Shown: in pieces, positions 51,977 through 61,818 of the stretch
How the letters are laid out: each line of letters starts with the position of its first letter
Numbering within the stretch: position 1 is the stretch's first letter
From: Nitrosomonas sp. JL21
Lineage (GTDB): Bacteria > Pseudomonadota > Gammaproteobacteria > Burkholderiales > Nitrosomonadaceae
Reading direction: 5' to 3'
Length of the DNA stretch: 64,000 bases
NCBI RefSeq assembly: GCF_009833095.1
Contig: NZ_QRCB01000028.1
Span: forward strand, 1-64,000
Made by a program: the position numbers and the translations under genes
The notes under the pieces: generated by a model
Database searches by the model: none
What the model was told of the DNA's origin: nothing
The model's input: only the letters and a program-made list of their open reading frames with translations

Positions 51977-54571
51977 GTGTATAAGACTTCTTTTAGAGTA
52001 AGCTTGTTTGTAATCATTCTGATGTTGCCATGGGCTGCACTCCATGCAGCGGGCCTCGGCAAATTAACGCTTAATTCAGCGCTGGGACAACCGCTCAGTG
52101 CTGAAATCGACATCGTTACCGCCAGTAATGATGAGATTTCATCTCTAAAAGCCAGTATTGCATCGCGAGAGGCATTCACTCAAGCCGGCGTCAATTACGA
52201 GCCCAGCTTTTCAACCTACAAAATTTCAATCGAATCAAGAACCAATGGCAGTCCTTACATAAAGCTTACTTCACCGCAGGCAGTCAACGATCCCTTTCTT
52301 AACATTTTGCTAGAGTTGAACTGGGCCTCAGGTCGGCTCTTGCGCGAATATGCCGTGTTGTTGGATCCTGTCGAAGTAAACGCTCAGAATGTTGCGGCTC
52401 CCGTGGTAAGTTCCGCTCCAGTGGTTGCACAAACAAATTCAGAACAGACAGTCAACGATAAGAAAAGCCAGCAGCAAACAAGCAAACCCTCCAATCGCGC
52501 TGCAACTTCACTGAACAAGAATACCTATGGGCCTGTAGCGCGAGGTGACACCCTATCTTCCATTGCGCGCCAGGTTCTACCCGCTGGCGTCGATCTCAAT
52601 CAGATGCTGGTAGCGCTCTATCGGGCGAATCGGGAAGCTTTCATTGCAAATAACATGAATTTGCTCCGGGTCGGCGCAGTATTGAGCATACCTGAAAAAA
52701 ACGAAGTGGATGCAATAGATTCCTCAACTGCACGCTCAGAAATCAGAATGCAAGTTGCGGACTGGCATAACTATAAAAGCAGAATGTCTGCAACCTCGGG
52801 TGAGTCGGAGGCAGCAAGTATCCGTCAATCTGATCAAGGAAAAATCACTACTACGATTGATAAAAAATCGGTTTCATCTCGTGAAGCGCCGACAGAGGTA
52901 TTGCGATTATCAAGCGGCTCTCAATTAGCGAGCAAAGAGGGGCAGAGTTCTGAGTCGGCGCTGGCAGACCGGTTGCGCATGATGGAGGAAGATGCGATTG
53001 CGCGTAATCTCGCGCTGAAAGAGGCGAACGAACGCGTGGCGATGCTGGAAAAGAGCATCGCGAATATGAAGCATCTGCTGGAATTGAAAGACTCAGTTCT
53101 GGCGCAAGCGCAGAGCAAGGCGGCAGGAGTGGTGTCTTCTCAAGAAGTCAAACAGGAATTGAAACCTCCAGTAAAAGCTGTGGAAACGACTGAGCCTGCT
53201 CCGGAAGCGAGTGCCGCAGTGACTACTGGCGCTTTACCTGAGCAAGAGCAAAACCCACCGGTGTCACAACCGCCTGTTCAAGCAGTTACCGATGCCAATG
53301 CGTTACAATCTCAGCCGGTTCCGGTGCAGGAAGAAGATGAGGATTCTCTGACCGACCAGATCTTTGCTCATATCGAGTATGTCGGAGCTGCCGCGATTGC
53401 GTTGTTATTGGTTGTTCTGTTGATTCTCAAGAAACGTCGGGACCGACTCAATGAAGAAGCAGAACTGGAGGAAGACAATTCCCATTTTTCTTCTGAGATG
53501 AAATCAAGAATGGCCACGATGGCTGCCGCCCAGGCAGCCTCCAGTCATGCCTTTGCGGGACAGGAAAAACTCGAAGATTCGATCGAGGAAGATCTGGATA
53601 CTTATCCTGAAAAAGATGAGTATGAAGATGAACCTGCTAAAAATTTATATTCTACTGGGGCTTTGGGGGCTGCGGCGGCTTTCTCTCATCATGATTTTTC
53701 GGATGATGGCCGTGAAACTCGAGCAATGGTTGAAACTGATGCATCATCGGATACGTCTGCATATGATTTTTCGAGGGAAGGAGAAGCCGATACGGAGCCC
53801 GAATCATCTATCTCCATCGATGATGAAAAAGACTTCATGGCAAACCATCACGCAGTTATCGATGCTGAGAAAGAAGAGGCTTCTGCTGATTTTCCGAATG
53901 CGATTGATTTTGACCTAGCGGATGATGCGAATGAACCTCACAAAGATCTGGCTGATAGTCCATCAGTTGCCGGTCGTGGTCTGAAGAGTGGCATTGAGTT
54001 ATCGGACGAACCGGTAGAACATTTGCCATCTATCGAAGCATCCGATTATGAGACTAGCGCGGATCTCGAGGAGGCTCAGCAGCCATTCACTTCTGAAGAA
54101 CCGAATGAAATAGTTGTGGAGCAGGAAAATTCTCTTGAATATGAACCTGTGCGTCAGGATTTTGATCTGACGGACGATACTCATCCGAATGAGGAAACAG
54201 CGGAGAATCTTGCTGCTGGCGATTCTGATGAACCGAAGCTGGCAGTGAAAACGGATGACGTTGACCAATTCCAAGATGCTGAAGAGCAGGATACCTCATC
54301 TAAATCATCGTCAACCTTACCCGATCTTGGACTGGCGGATATCAGCCTGGATATGGAAGAGGATGCTGGTTCGATTGACGATAAAAACGAAGCAGCGGAC
54401 TCAGGTGCCAAAAGCGAGCAATGGCAAGAAGTTGAGACGAAACTGGATCTGGCCAAGGCTTACCAGGAAATGGATGATAAAGAAGGGGCCAAAGAAATGC
54501 TAGAAGAGGTTATTCGTGATGGTGATGGAAAACAAAAGAAAGCGGCCAGAAAATTATTAAAGAGTTTGTAA
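51977..54571 (+). CDS. fimV: FimV-like peptidoglycan-binding membrane protein
   Basis: An 864-residue protein of the FimV/HubP type. A signal segment (LFVIILMLPWAALHA), the FimV N-terminal domain (GLGKLTLNSALGQPLSAEID), a LysM domain at about 184-238, a coiled-coil at 330-375, one membrane helix at about 469-487, a long acidic and probably disordered cytoplasmic tail, and a C-terminal FimV domain (KLDLAKAYQEMDDKEGAKEMLEEV). Such proteins mark cell poles and help type IV pilus function. The GTG start follows GAGGG. Confidence 0.9.
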   Translation: MYKTSFRVSLFVIILMLPWAALHAAGLGKLTLNSALGQPLSAEIDIVTASNDEISSLKASIASREAFTQAGVNYEPSFSTYKISIESRTNGSPYIKLTSPQAVNDPFLNILLELNWASGRLLREYAVLLDPVEVNAQNVAAPVVSSAPVVAQTNSEQTVNDKKSQQQTSKPSNRAATSLNKNTYGPVARGDTLSSIARQVLPAGVDLNQMLVALYRANREAFIANNMNLLRVGAVLSIPEKNEVDAIDSSTARSEIRMQVADWHNYKSRMSATSGESEAASIRQSDQGKITTTIDKKSVSSREAPTEVLRLSSGSQLASKEGQSSESALADRLRMMEEDAIARNLALKEANERVAMLEKSIANMKHLLELKDSVLAQAQSKAAGVVSSQEVKQELKPPVKAVETTEPAPEASAAVTTGALPEQEQNPPVSQPPVQAVTDANALQSQPVPVQEEDEDSLTDQIFAHIEYVGAAAIALLLVVLLILKKRRDRLNEEAELEEDNSHFSSEMKSRMATMAAAQAASSHAFAGQEKLEDSIEEDLDTYPEKDEYEDEPAKNLYSTGALGAAAAFSHHDFSDDGRETRAMVETDASSDTSAYDFSREGEADTEPESSISIDDEKDFMANHHAVIDAEKEEASADFPNAIDFDLADDANEPHKDLADSPSVAGRGLKSGIELSDEPVEHLPSIEASDYETSADLEEAQQPFTSEEPNEIVVEQENSLEYEPVRQDFDLTDDTHPNEETAENLAAGDSDEPKLAVKTDDVDQFQDAEEQDTSSKSSSTLPDLGLADISLDMEEDAGSIDDKNEAADSGAKSEQWQEVETKLDLAKAYQEMDDKEGAKEMLEEVIRDGDGKQKKAARKLLKSL

Positions 54572-54635
54572 ATCGTGCAATGACGCCTGTTTCATTATTG
54601 CATGGTAGCGGATATGACACGGTATTCTGTTATTT

Positions 54636-55445
54636 GTGCGGATAGTTCTCGTTTTAGAATATGACGGCAGTCATTACTGTGGATGGCAAAGTCAACCTGA
54701 AGGCTGCTCGATACAGGATGCGCTTGAAGCTGCTGTATCGCGCATAGCACAGGAGAAAATTAGGGTCATCACCGCCGGACGCACGGATACAGGGGTTCAT
54801 GCACTTTTCCAAGTCGTTCATTTCGACACTCAGGCGCAGCGTCCCATCACCGCCTGGGTGAGAGGCGTCAACGCATTGTTACCTGCTGATATTGCAGTGC
54901 TGTGCGCGACCGAGACATCCGATCAGTTTCATGCCCGATATAGCGCAGTCGAGCGGCGCTATTTGTACGTATTACTGAATCAATCGGTTCGACCAGCGAT
55001 TCATCATGGCAGAGTGGGGTGGTATCACTCATCGCTCGAGCTTGAGAAAATGCAGATCGCAGCCAATTATCTCATTGGCCGACACGACTTCTCCGCTTTT
55101 CGTGCCGCTGAATGCCAAGCCAAATCACCTATCCGAACCATTACGCACTTGAACATTATTCAGCAAGGAAATTTCTTCCTGTTTGATCTGCGTGCAAACG
55201 CATTTTTGCATCATATGGTCAGAAATATCATTGGTTGCCTTGTGTATGTCGGCAAAGAAAAGTATCCTCCCGGGTGGATGCATGAGTTGCTGAGTAGTTG
55301 CAACCGTACCTACGCAGCCCCCACTTTTTCTCCTGCTGGTTTGTACTTGGCTGGAGTGAAATATGATAGCGGCTGGTCGATACCGGAAATTGCTGAAACA
55401 CCGATTTTTCCAGACTTGTCGATGCCAATGAATAATTCAAGATGA
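54636..55445 (+). CDS. truA: tRNA pseudouridine synthase A (TruA)
   Basis: A 269-residue enzyme that makes pseudouridine at tRNA positions 38-40. The catalytic Asp is in AGRTDTGVHALFQVVHF, and the N-terminal EYDGSHYCGWQSQ and C-terminal FLHHMVRNIIG are family motifs. It sits between fimV and trpF, 13 bp before trpF, an arrangement seen in many proteobacteria. Confidence 0.96.
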   Translation: MRIVLVLEYDGSHYCGWQSQPEGCSIQDALEAAVSRIAQEKIRVITAGRTDTGVHALFQVVHFDTQAQRPITAWVRGVNALLPADIAVLCATETSDQFHARYSAVERRYLYVLLNQSVRPAIHHGRVGWYHSSLELEKMQIAANYLIGRHDFSAFRAAECQAKSPIRTITHLNIIQQGNFFLFDLRANAFLHHMVRNIIGCLVYVGKEKYPPGWMHELLSSCNRTYAAPTFSPAGLYLAGVKYDSGWSIPEIAETPIFPDLSMPMNNSR

Positions 55446-55458
55446 CGGCTGGTTTTTT

Positions 55459-56076
55459 ATGTCGATACGCGTAAAAGTATGTGGAATTACTCGGAGCGAG
55501 GATGCAAGGATTGCAGTGCAATCCGGCGTTGATGCCATTGGCTTCGTTTTCTGGCCGCACAGTTCACGGTATATTGACCCTCATTCAGCACGCCAGATCT
55601 GTGCTGAAATCCCGCCCTTCGTATGTACCGTCGGTGTGTACGTCGATCCGGATATCCGCTGGGTGGAAGAGAGCGCTCGCGTTGCTCAGTTGAACTTGCT
55701 GCAGTTTCATGGTGATGAAACTCCTGAATTCTGTGCTCAATTCTCCCAACCCTATATCAAAGCAATTCGAGTCAGGCCTGAGACAGATTTGCTACAATAC
55801 GCTCAACGCTATGCGAGCGCGCGAGGGTTGCTGCTTGATACCTATGCCGAAAATATGCCGGGAGGCACCGGTCATACTTTTGATTGGCAACTCTTCCCCA
55901 GGCAATTGCCTTTGCCGCTCATTCTTTCCGGTGGCTTGAATCCAGAGAATGTGACCGCAGCGATCAGACAAACTCAACCTTGGGGAGTCGATGTTTCCAG
56001 CGGTGTCGAAGCTGCAAAGGGAATCAAGGATGAAAAGAAAATTTTTGCTTTCATGCAAGGAGTCAAACAATTGTGA
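55459..56076 (+). CDS. trpF: Phosphoribosylanthranilate isomerase TrpF
   Basis: A 205-residue TIM-barrel enzyme of tryptophan synthesis. [14 protein letters not shown] holds the catalytic Cys, and the catalytic Asp is in [25 protein letters not shown] and [15 protein letters not shown] bind the phosphate. Its stop codon overlaps the trpB start (GTGA), so trpF and trpB are translationally coupled. Confidence 0.96.
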   Translation: MSIRVKVCGITRSEDARIAVQSGVDAIGFVFWPHSSRYIDPHSARQICAEIPPFVCTVGVYVDPDIRWVEESARVAQLNLLQFHGDETPEFCAQFSQPYIKAIRVRPETDLLQYAQRYASARGLLLDTYAENMPGGTGHTFDWQLFPRQLPLPLILSGGLNPENVTAAIRQTQPWGVDVSSGVEAAKGIKDEKKIFAFMQGVKQL

Positions 56077-57272
56077 ATGCTTATGATCTTCCCACAAGAA
56101 ATGGCCATTTTGGGCCGTATGGAGGCATATTTGTCGCTGAAACATTGATTTCAGCATTGGAAGATCTGCGACAGCAGTATGAATTTTACCGTAACGATGC
56201 AGATTTCCAGGCCGAGTTTGCCTATGAATTAAAGCATTATGTTGGACGGCCGAGTCCCATCTATCACGCCAAAAGATGGTCGGAGCATCTGGGCGGAGCA
56301 CAGATATTGTTGAAACGTGAAGATCTGAATCACACGGGAGCACACAAGATCAACAATACTATCGGACAGGCATTATTGGCGCGACGCATGGGCAAAAAAC
56401 GCGTCATTGCTGAAACCGGAGCGGGTCAGCATGGCGTGGCAAGCGCCACGGTGGCGGCGCGCTACGGCATGGAATGTGTTGTCTATATGGGTTCCGAGGA
56501 CGTCAAGCGTCAGGCGACCAACGTATATCGCATGAAACTTCTCGGCGCAACGGTCATTCCCGTGGAATCCGGATCGCGGACATTAAAGGATGCGCTGAAT
56601 GAAGCCATGCGGGATTGGGTTACGAATGTCGAAAATACCTTCTACATCATCGGCACAGTGGCCGGGCCTCATCCTTATCCGATGATGGTCAGGGATTTTC
56701 AGGCTGTGATCGGCAATGAAGCGAAGATACAAATGCAAGAAGACTTCCAGCGTCAACCGGATGCGCTTATTGCATGTGTCGGCGGAGGATCGAATGCGAT
56801 CGGATTATTTTATCCCTATATTGATGACGCTGATGTCCGCTTGATTGGTGTCGAGGCGGCCGGCAGGGGCATCGATACGCATCAGCATGCAGCGACGTTA
56901 TCGACGGGTAAACCGGGGGTATTGCATGGCAATCGCACTTATCTTATTCAGGATGAACATGGTCAAATTGTGGAGACGCATTCCATTTCAGCCGGGCTTG
57001 ATTATCCTGGCGTAGGTCCGGAACACGCATGGCTGAAAGATTCCGGACGCGCTGAATATGTCTCGATCACTGATGACGAAGCATTGGAAGCGTTTCATAC
57101 GCTGTGCCGGTATGAAGGCATCATGCCAGCACTGGAGTCGAGCCATGCATTGGCGTATGCGGCCAAATTTGCACCTACCTTGCCGAAGGATGAGTTGTTG
57201 CTGGTTAATTTATCGGGCCGCGGTGACAAGGATATGGCGACAGTCGCCCAAATGTCCGGAATCGATCTTTAG
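56073..57272 (+). CDS. trpB: Tryptophan synthase beta chain
   Basis: A 399-residue PLP enzyme that joins indole and serine. The PLP lysine is in [14 protein letters not shown], the phosphate loop is GGGSNAIG, and [10 protein letters not shown] is the substrate motif. The start is a GTG at 56073 behind AGGAG, overlapping the trpF stop. trpA follows 62 bp downstream. Confidence 0.97.
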   Translation: MNAYDLPTRNGHFGPYGGIFVAETLISALEDLRQQYEFYRNDADFQAEFAYELKHYVGRPSPIYHAKRWSEHLGGAQILLKREDLNHTGAHKINNTIGQALLARRMGKKRVIAETGAGQHGVASATVAARYGMECVVYMGSEDVKRQATNVYRMKLLGATVIPVESGSRTLKDALNEAMRDWVTNVENTFYIIGTVAGPHPYPMMVRDFQAVIGNEAKIQMQEDFQRQPDALIACVGGGSNAIGLFYPYIDDADVRLIGVEAAGRGIDTHQHAATLSTGKPGVLHGNRTYLIQDEHGQIVETHSISAGLDYPGVGPEHAWLKDSGRAEYVSITDDEALEAFHTLCRYEGIMPALESSHALAYAAKFAPTLPKDELLLVNLSGRGDKDMATVAQMSGIDL

Positions 57273-57334
57273 CGGTTTCGATCACCGTCAGTATTGATCT
57301 CTTTTCTGAATAAAATTAAAAACGGATTGTATAC

Positions 57335-58192
57335 ATGAGTCTTTTTGATTATTTGAGGAATATTTTTGGAGGAGACGGTAATGTTCAAAATATCCACCGT
57401 ATCGCTACAACCTTTGATGCTTTAAAAAAACAACATCGAAAAGCGCTCATTCCGTTTATCACGGCCGGTGACCCCGATCCTGGCACGACGGTTCGGTTGA
57501 TGGATCAACTGGTTAAATCCGGTGCTGATATCATTGAGCTGGGCGTGCCGTTTTCCGATCCGATGGCGGATGGCCCAACGATCCAGAGATCGTCCGAGCG
57601 GGCCTTGAAACATCATGTCAGCCTGGAGAATGTGCTGGATATGGTGGCTGAATTCAGAACGACCAATAACAGCACGCCGGTGGTGCTGATGGGCTATGCG
57701 AATCCGGTTGAAGCATTGGGGTATGCGGCATTTGCGGCTAAAGCGAAAGCATGTGGTGTGGATGGCGTATTAATTGTTGATTATCCACCAGAAGAATCAG
57801 CAGAATGGGTAGCCTGTCTCGAGCAACATGGAATCGACGCGATCTTCCTATTGTCTCCGACCACCCCTCAAGCACGGATTGAGCAGGTGGCAAAAATGGC
57901 CAAGGGCTACGTCTACTATGTTTCGCTCAAAGGGGTCACGGGTGCTTCTCATCTTAATCTCCAGAATGTCAGTGACATGCTGGCGCAATTACGGCGAACC
58001 ATTTTACTTCCAATCGGCGTCGGATTCGGGATACGTGATGGCGAAACAGCCCGGGCGGTGGCAGAGCTGGCCGATGCCGTAGTGGTCGGCAGCCGGATCA
58101 TCGAGGAAATTGAGAAATCATCTGAAGCAGAGGTGTTGAACAATGTTGGAAATTTGTTGATGACATTGCGAACAGCAATCGATGAACAATAA
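57335..58192 (+). CDS. trpA: Tryptophan synthase alpha chain, with N-terminal extension
   Basis: A 285-residue TIM-barrel enzyme that releases indole for TrpB. The catalytic Glu is in IELGVPFSDPMADGP, with the Asp in PFSDP following. The usual N terminus (xRIATTFxxLKxxxRKALIPFITAGDP) begins near residue 22, so this start adds about 20 residues (MSLFDYLRNIFGGDGN...). A strong ribosome site (GGAGGAG) at 57369-57375 leads to an ATG at 57381 that is out of frame by one. The start is therefore uncertain. Confidence 0.92.
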   Translation: MSLFDYLRNIFGGDGNVQNIHRIATTFDALKKQHRKALIPFITAGDPDPGTTVRLMDQLVKSGADIIELGVPFSDPMADGPTIQRSSERALKHHVSLENVLDMVAEFRTTNNSTPVVLMGYANPVEALGYAAFAAKAKACGVDGVLIVDYPPEESAEWVACLEQHGIDAIFLLSPTTPQARIEQVAKMAKGYVYYVSLKGVTGASHLNLQNVSDMLAQLRRTILLPIGVGFGIRDGETARAVAELADAVVVGSRIIEEIEKSSEAEVLNNVGNLLMTLRTAIDEQ

Positions 58193-58226
58193 GTAACCAT
58201 TAATACGGATTAGGGAAGTCGCACTC

Positions 58227-59096
58227 ATGAGTTGGTTTCAGAATATCATTCCACCAAAAATCAAACGTAAAGAAACTGGGGAAAAGAAAATGGTTCCTGA
58301 AGGTTTGTGGAGTAAATGCAGCACATGCGAAGCTGTTCTGTACTACACCGATTTGGCCAGGAATCTGAATGTATGTCCCAAGTGCGGTTATCATAATCGA
58401 ATTTCTGCAAGAGCCCGCCTCGACTTGATGCTGGATGCCGACGGTCGGCAGGAGATCGGCGCCGAAGTGATTGCGACTGATATGCTCAAGTTCAAGGATA
58501 GCAAACGATATGTCGATCGTTTGATGCAAGCCAAGGAAAGCACGGAAGAAGATGATTCCTTGGTGGTGATGAAAGGAACCCTGAAACAGATGCCGGCGGT
58601 TGTTGCAGTGTTCGAATTCGGTTTTATGGGGGGCTCCATGGGTTCTGTGGTTGGAGAACGTTTCGTTCGGGGAGTCGAAATGTGTCTCGACCAGCATTTG
58701 CCATTCATTTGCTTCAGCGCAAGTGGCGGTGCGCGGATGCAGGAGGGATTATTTTCTTTGATGCAAATGGCGAAAACAACCGCTGCGCTGACGCGATTGA
58801 GTCATCATAAGTTACCGTTCATTTCTGTCTTAACCGACCCAACGATGGGGGGCGTATCGGCAAGTTTCGCTTTTCTGGGCGATGTGGTCATTGCCGAACC
58901 TGGCGCATTGATCGGTTTTGCGGGTCCGCGGGTGATCGAGCAAACCGTACGGCAAACACTTCCCGATGGCTTTCAACGTGCTGAGTTCTTGCTGCAACAT
59001 GGTGCGATTGATATGATTGTGGATCGGCGGCACATGCGCGACAAGATCGTCAATCTATGTACGCAACTGATGCGTGTTCATGTTCCAACTTCGTAA
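58227..59096 (+). CDS. accD: Acetyl-CoA carboxylase carboxyltransferase subunit beta
   Basis: A 289-residue subunit of acetyl-CoA carboxylase, the first step of fatty-acid synthesis. The N-terminal zinc finger is CSTC ... CPKCGYH, and the crotonase-fold core has [12 protein letters not shown] and [12 protein letters not shown]. The partner AccA is encoded elsewhere. The order trpA-accD-folC-dedD-cvpA-purF is conserved in proteobacteria. Confidence 0.97.
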   Translation: MSWFQNIIPPKIKRKETGEKKMVPEGLWSKCSTCEAVLYYTDLARNLNVCPKCGYHNRISARARLDLMLDADGRQEIGAEVIATDMLKFKDSKRYVDRLMQAKESTEEDDSLVVMKGTLKQMPAVVAVFEFGFMGGSMGSVVGERFVRGVEMCLDQHLPFICFSASGGARMQEGLFSLMQMAKTTAALTRLSHHKLPFISVLTDPTMGGVSASFAFLGDVVIAEPGALIGFAGPRVIEQTVRQTLPDGFQRAEFLLQHGAIDMIVDRRHMRDKIVNLCTQLMRVHVPTS

Positions 59097-59115
59097 ATAT
59101 TGTTGTTCTTGATAC

Positions 59116-60417
59116 TTGGATATGCATGCACCCAAGACTGCAGACGATTCCCTAGCAGACTGGTTAATTTATCTTGAATCGCTCCACCCCAAAATCATCG
59201 ACATGGGTTTGGAGCGCATCGATCAAGTCCGGCGGGCGCTCGATTTAACGCCTCAGTTTCCGATCATCATAGTCGGCGGCACCAATGGCAAAGGCTCGGT
59301 ATGTACGATGCTCGAATCGATTCTCTGGCGTGCCGGTTACAAAGTTGGATGCTATACCTCGCCGCATTTGCTGCGTTATAACGAGCGTGTCAGGATCAAC
59401 AAAACAGAAGTCGATGATGCCGGTTTTTGCCATGTATTTGAAAAAATCGAGGCGGCCAGGACTCAATGTCAGGTTTCACTGACATTCTTCGAATTCGGCA
59501 CATTGGCCGCCGTGTCGTTATTCATCGACGCCGGTGTAGATGTGGCAATTCTGGAAGTGGGTCTCGGCGGACGCCTGGACGCCGTCAATATTTTTGAACC
59601 GGATTGTTCTATACTGACGAATGTTGATCTTGATCATCAAGAATACCTCGGTGATACGCGTGAAGAAATAGGATTTGAAAAAGCTGCGATTTTCAGAAAC
59701 CTTACCCCTGCAATTTATGCCGAAACCGATGTTCCCAAATCTGTCAGCCGTCAGGTAGCGGCGATTGGAGCAAATTTTTTTCAGTTTTCGAAGGATTTCG
59801 GTTTTTTCAAAAAGAACCAGCAATGGGATTTCTGGGGGCCGAGAGGCTCACGCCGTTCTTTGCCATTGCCGGCATTGCGGGGCGACCGGCAATTGCACAA
59901 TGCCAGTGCGTGTCTGGCGGCTCTGGATACGTTGAACGAAATGTTGCCGGTCAGCATGAATGCGATACGTCAGGGATTAACCGAAGCGGTAATACCCGGC
60001 AGGTTTCAGGTAATTTCAACGCAACCGTTGATTATTCTGGACGTCGCACATAATACCGGGGCTGCGGCGGTATTATCCGAAAATCTAACGGCAACCAAGC
60101 CCAGCGGGAAGACATACGCTGTTTTTTCGATGCTGCACGATAAAGATATTGGCGGGGTAGTCAGCCTGCTCAAAAACGATATCGACTATTGGCTGGTATC
60201 AACGTTATCCATATCTCGCGCAGCGTCGGCGGAGACGCTGGTGGAAGAGATTCGGAAAGCCGGTATTTCTTCAGAGAATGAAGCAGTTCGTCAGTTTGCG
60301 GATTGTGTAGCGGCATTTGTTTTTGCCTGTGAACGTGCCAGCAAAAATGATAGAATTTGCGTTTTTGGATCTTTCTATACGGTGAGTGACGTGTTGCGGT
60401 ATCTGAATACTCATTAA
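59116..60417 (+). CDS. folC: Folylpolyglutamate / dihydrofolate synthase FolC
   Basis: A 433-residue Mur-ligase-family enzyme that makes dihydrofolate and adds glutamates to folates. The ATP loop is VGGTNGKGSVCTMLES, then GCYTSPHLLRYNERVRI and EVGLGGRLDAVN; the C-terminal domain has LDVAHNTGAA. It lies 19 bp after accD and 25 bp before the SPOR protein gene, probably in one operon. Confidence 0.96.
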   Translation: MDMHAPKTADDSLADWLIYLESLHPKIIDMGLERIDQVRRALDLTPQFPIIIVGGTNGKGSVCTMLESILWRAGYKVGCYTSPHLLRYNERVRINKTEVDDAGFCHVFEKIEAARTQCQVSLTFFEFGTLAAVSLFIDAGVDVAILEVGLGGRLDAVNIFEPDCSILTNVDLDHQEYLGDTREEIGFEKAAIFRNLTPAIYAETDVPKSVSRQVAAIGANFFQFSKDFGFFKKNQQWDFWGPRGSRRSLPLPALRGDRQLHNASACLAALDTLNEMLPVSMNAIRQGLTEAVIPGRFQVISTQPLIILDVAHNTGAAAVLSENLTATKPSGKTYAVFSMLHDKDIGGVVSLLKNDIDYWLVSTLSISRAASAETLVEEIRKAGISSENEAVRQFADCVAAFVFACERASKNDRICVFGSFYTVSDVLRYLNTH

Positions 60418-60442
60418 CCTACGTGACAATCGGATATTTCAA

Positions 60443-61123
60443 ATGACTAAAAATATCAGCGAAGAAGAGCTTTTACTGAGAAAACGTGCAAGAAGGCGTT
60501 TGGTTGGGGCAATTGTTCTCGTCATTTTCTCCATCATTGTCCTGCCTCTGATTTTTGATGATCCCAAAATCGGTCATGAACCGCACGAAATAGCCATCAA
60601 TTTACCCCCGTCCGGGAAAGACAATGATGCATCGCCAGCAGCGACCGTGGAAGATCAAACCGGGTCCGATCTTTCAGGTAGAACGGCTCCGTTCACGGAT
60701 CAGGATGATCCATCCAAGACTGATCAACAGGATGGCGATGAAATTGCTGAATGGCTGAATGGCCGCAAACGAATTCCCATTCCGGGCGTTAAACCCAAAA
60801 TTGAACCTAAGCAGATCACTGAAACGAAAGCGCCTGTAGCACAGTCCACGACAGCGAGTGCAGCTCATATTCCCTCAGTTGCCGGTGAGACTTCGAAAGG
60901 ATTCGTAATCCAGCTTGGCGCATTTTCTGATCAATCAAAAGCCAGGCAGCAAGTTGAAAATCTCATTACAAACGGATTCAAGGCTTATACGGAAACACTT
61001 AAAACAGGTGGCACCGAGGTTACGCGCGTAAGAATTGGCTCATTTGCAAACCGTGCTGAAGCCGAGAATGAATTGAAGAAATTGAAGAAACTTGGATTTG
61101 ACGGTGTGGTCGCTTCCAAGTAG
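60443..61123 (+). CDS. dedD: SPOR-domain cell-division protein (DedD-like)
   Basis: A 226-residue bitopic protein: a short basic cytoplasmic end (LLRKRARRR), one membrane helix (LVGAIVLVIFSIIVLPLIF, about 15-33), a long Pro/Asp-rich periplasmic linker, and a SPOR domain from about residue 150 (KGFVIQLGAFSDQSKARQQVENL). SPOR domains bind denuded septal glycan, so it should gather at the division site. Confidence 0.88.
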   Translation: MTKNISEEELLLRKRARRRLVGAIVLVIFSIIVLPLIFDDPKIGHEPHEIAINLPPSGKDNDASPAATVEDQTGSDLSGRTAPFTDQDDPSKTDQQDGDEIAEWLNGRKRIPIPGVKPKIEPKQITETKAPVAQSTTASAAHIPSVAGETSKGFVIQLGAFSDQSKARQQVENLITNGFKAYTETLKTGGTEVTRVRIGSFANRAEAENELKKLKKLGFDGVVASK

Positions 61124-61214
61124 ATACAGATACTGTAAAAATTAGCCAATGGCTTTGTTCTGGCAGAATGATGAGTAATTTTTTCACTGAGAAAAAGGCC
61201 ATAGCCATCTATCA

Positions 61215-61730
61215 ATGACTGTTTTTGATTACATCGTTTGTGGAATTTTTCTAGTTTCCATTGCCTTGAGCATCCTTAGAGGGTTGGTTCGAGAGACCCT
61301 ATCCATAGCGGGCTGGGTCGTAGCATTCATCATCGCGGGAGCTTATGCAGCAAATTTCGAACCCTTCATTCCCGCTGAAATATCAGGAGAGACGTTGAGA
61401 GTATCGATCGCTTTCGTCCTGGCATTTCTTTCGGTGTTATTGATGACGGCACTCCTCACGATGCTGCTGACGACATTGATAAAAGGAATTGGATTGGGAT
61501 TTATCGATCGATTGCTGGGTTCGGTCTTTGGTTTTTTGAGAGCATTGATCATTGTTACGCTGATCGTCTTGATTGCCGGATTGACTACGATTCCTAATCA
61601 GATTTTTTGGCGCCAGGCTGCATTGAGCCGCCCGCTGGAGGCGATCGCGATACAGGTGTTGCCTTGGCTACCTGACGATTTATCAAAACGGATTAGTTAT
61701 GAAAGAAAAGAAGGCGCTTCTTATCCCTGA
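61215..61730 (+). CDS. cvpA: CvpA family membrane protein
   Basis: A 171-residue protein with about four membrane helices: FDYIVCGIFLVSIALSILRGLVRETLSIAGWVVAF is the CvpA N terminus. It is named for colicin V production and is commonly found upstream of purF; its role is thought to be in envelope integrity. The gap of 91 bp to dedD holds nothing clear. purF follows 88 bp downstream. Confidence 0.9.
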   Translation: MTVFDYIVCGIFLVSIALSILRGLVRETLSIAGWVVAFIIAGAYAANFEPFIPAEISGETLRVSIAFVLAFLSVLLMTALLTMLLTTLIKGIGLGFIDRLLGSVFGFLRALIIVTLIVLIAGLTTIPNQIFWRQAALSRPLEAIAIQVLPWLPDDLSKRISYERKEGASYP

Positions 61731-61818
61731 TTCCCAAAAGCGGGGAGTAGCCTTAAAATTGTCTTGTCTGATAGTGATATCGCTTAACTAAAAAGAGCAA
61801 AATTTACGGAGTTTTTCT

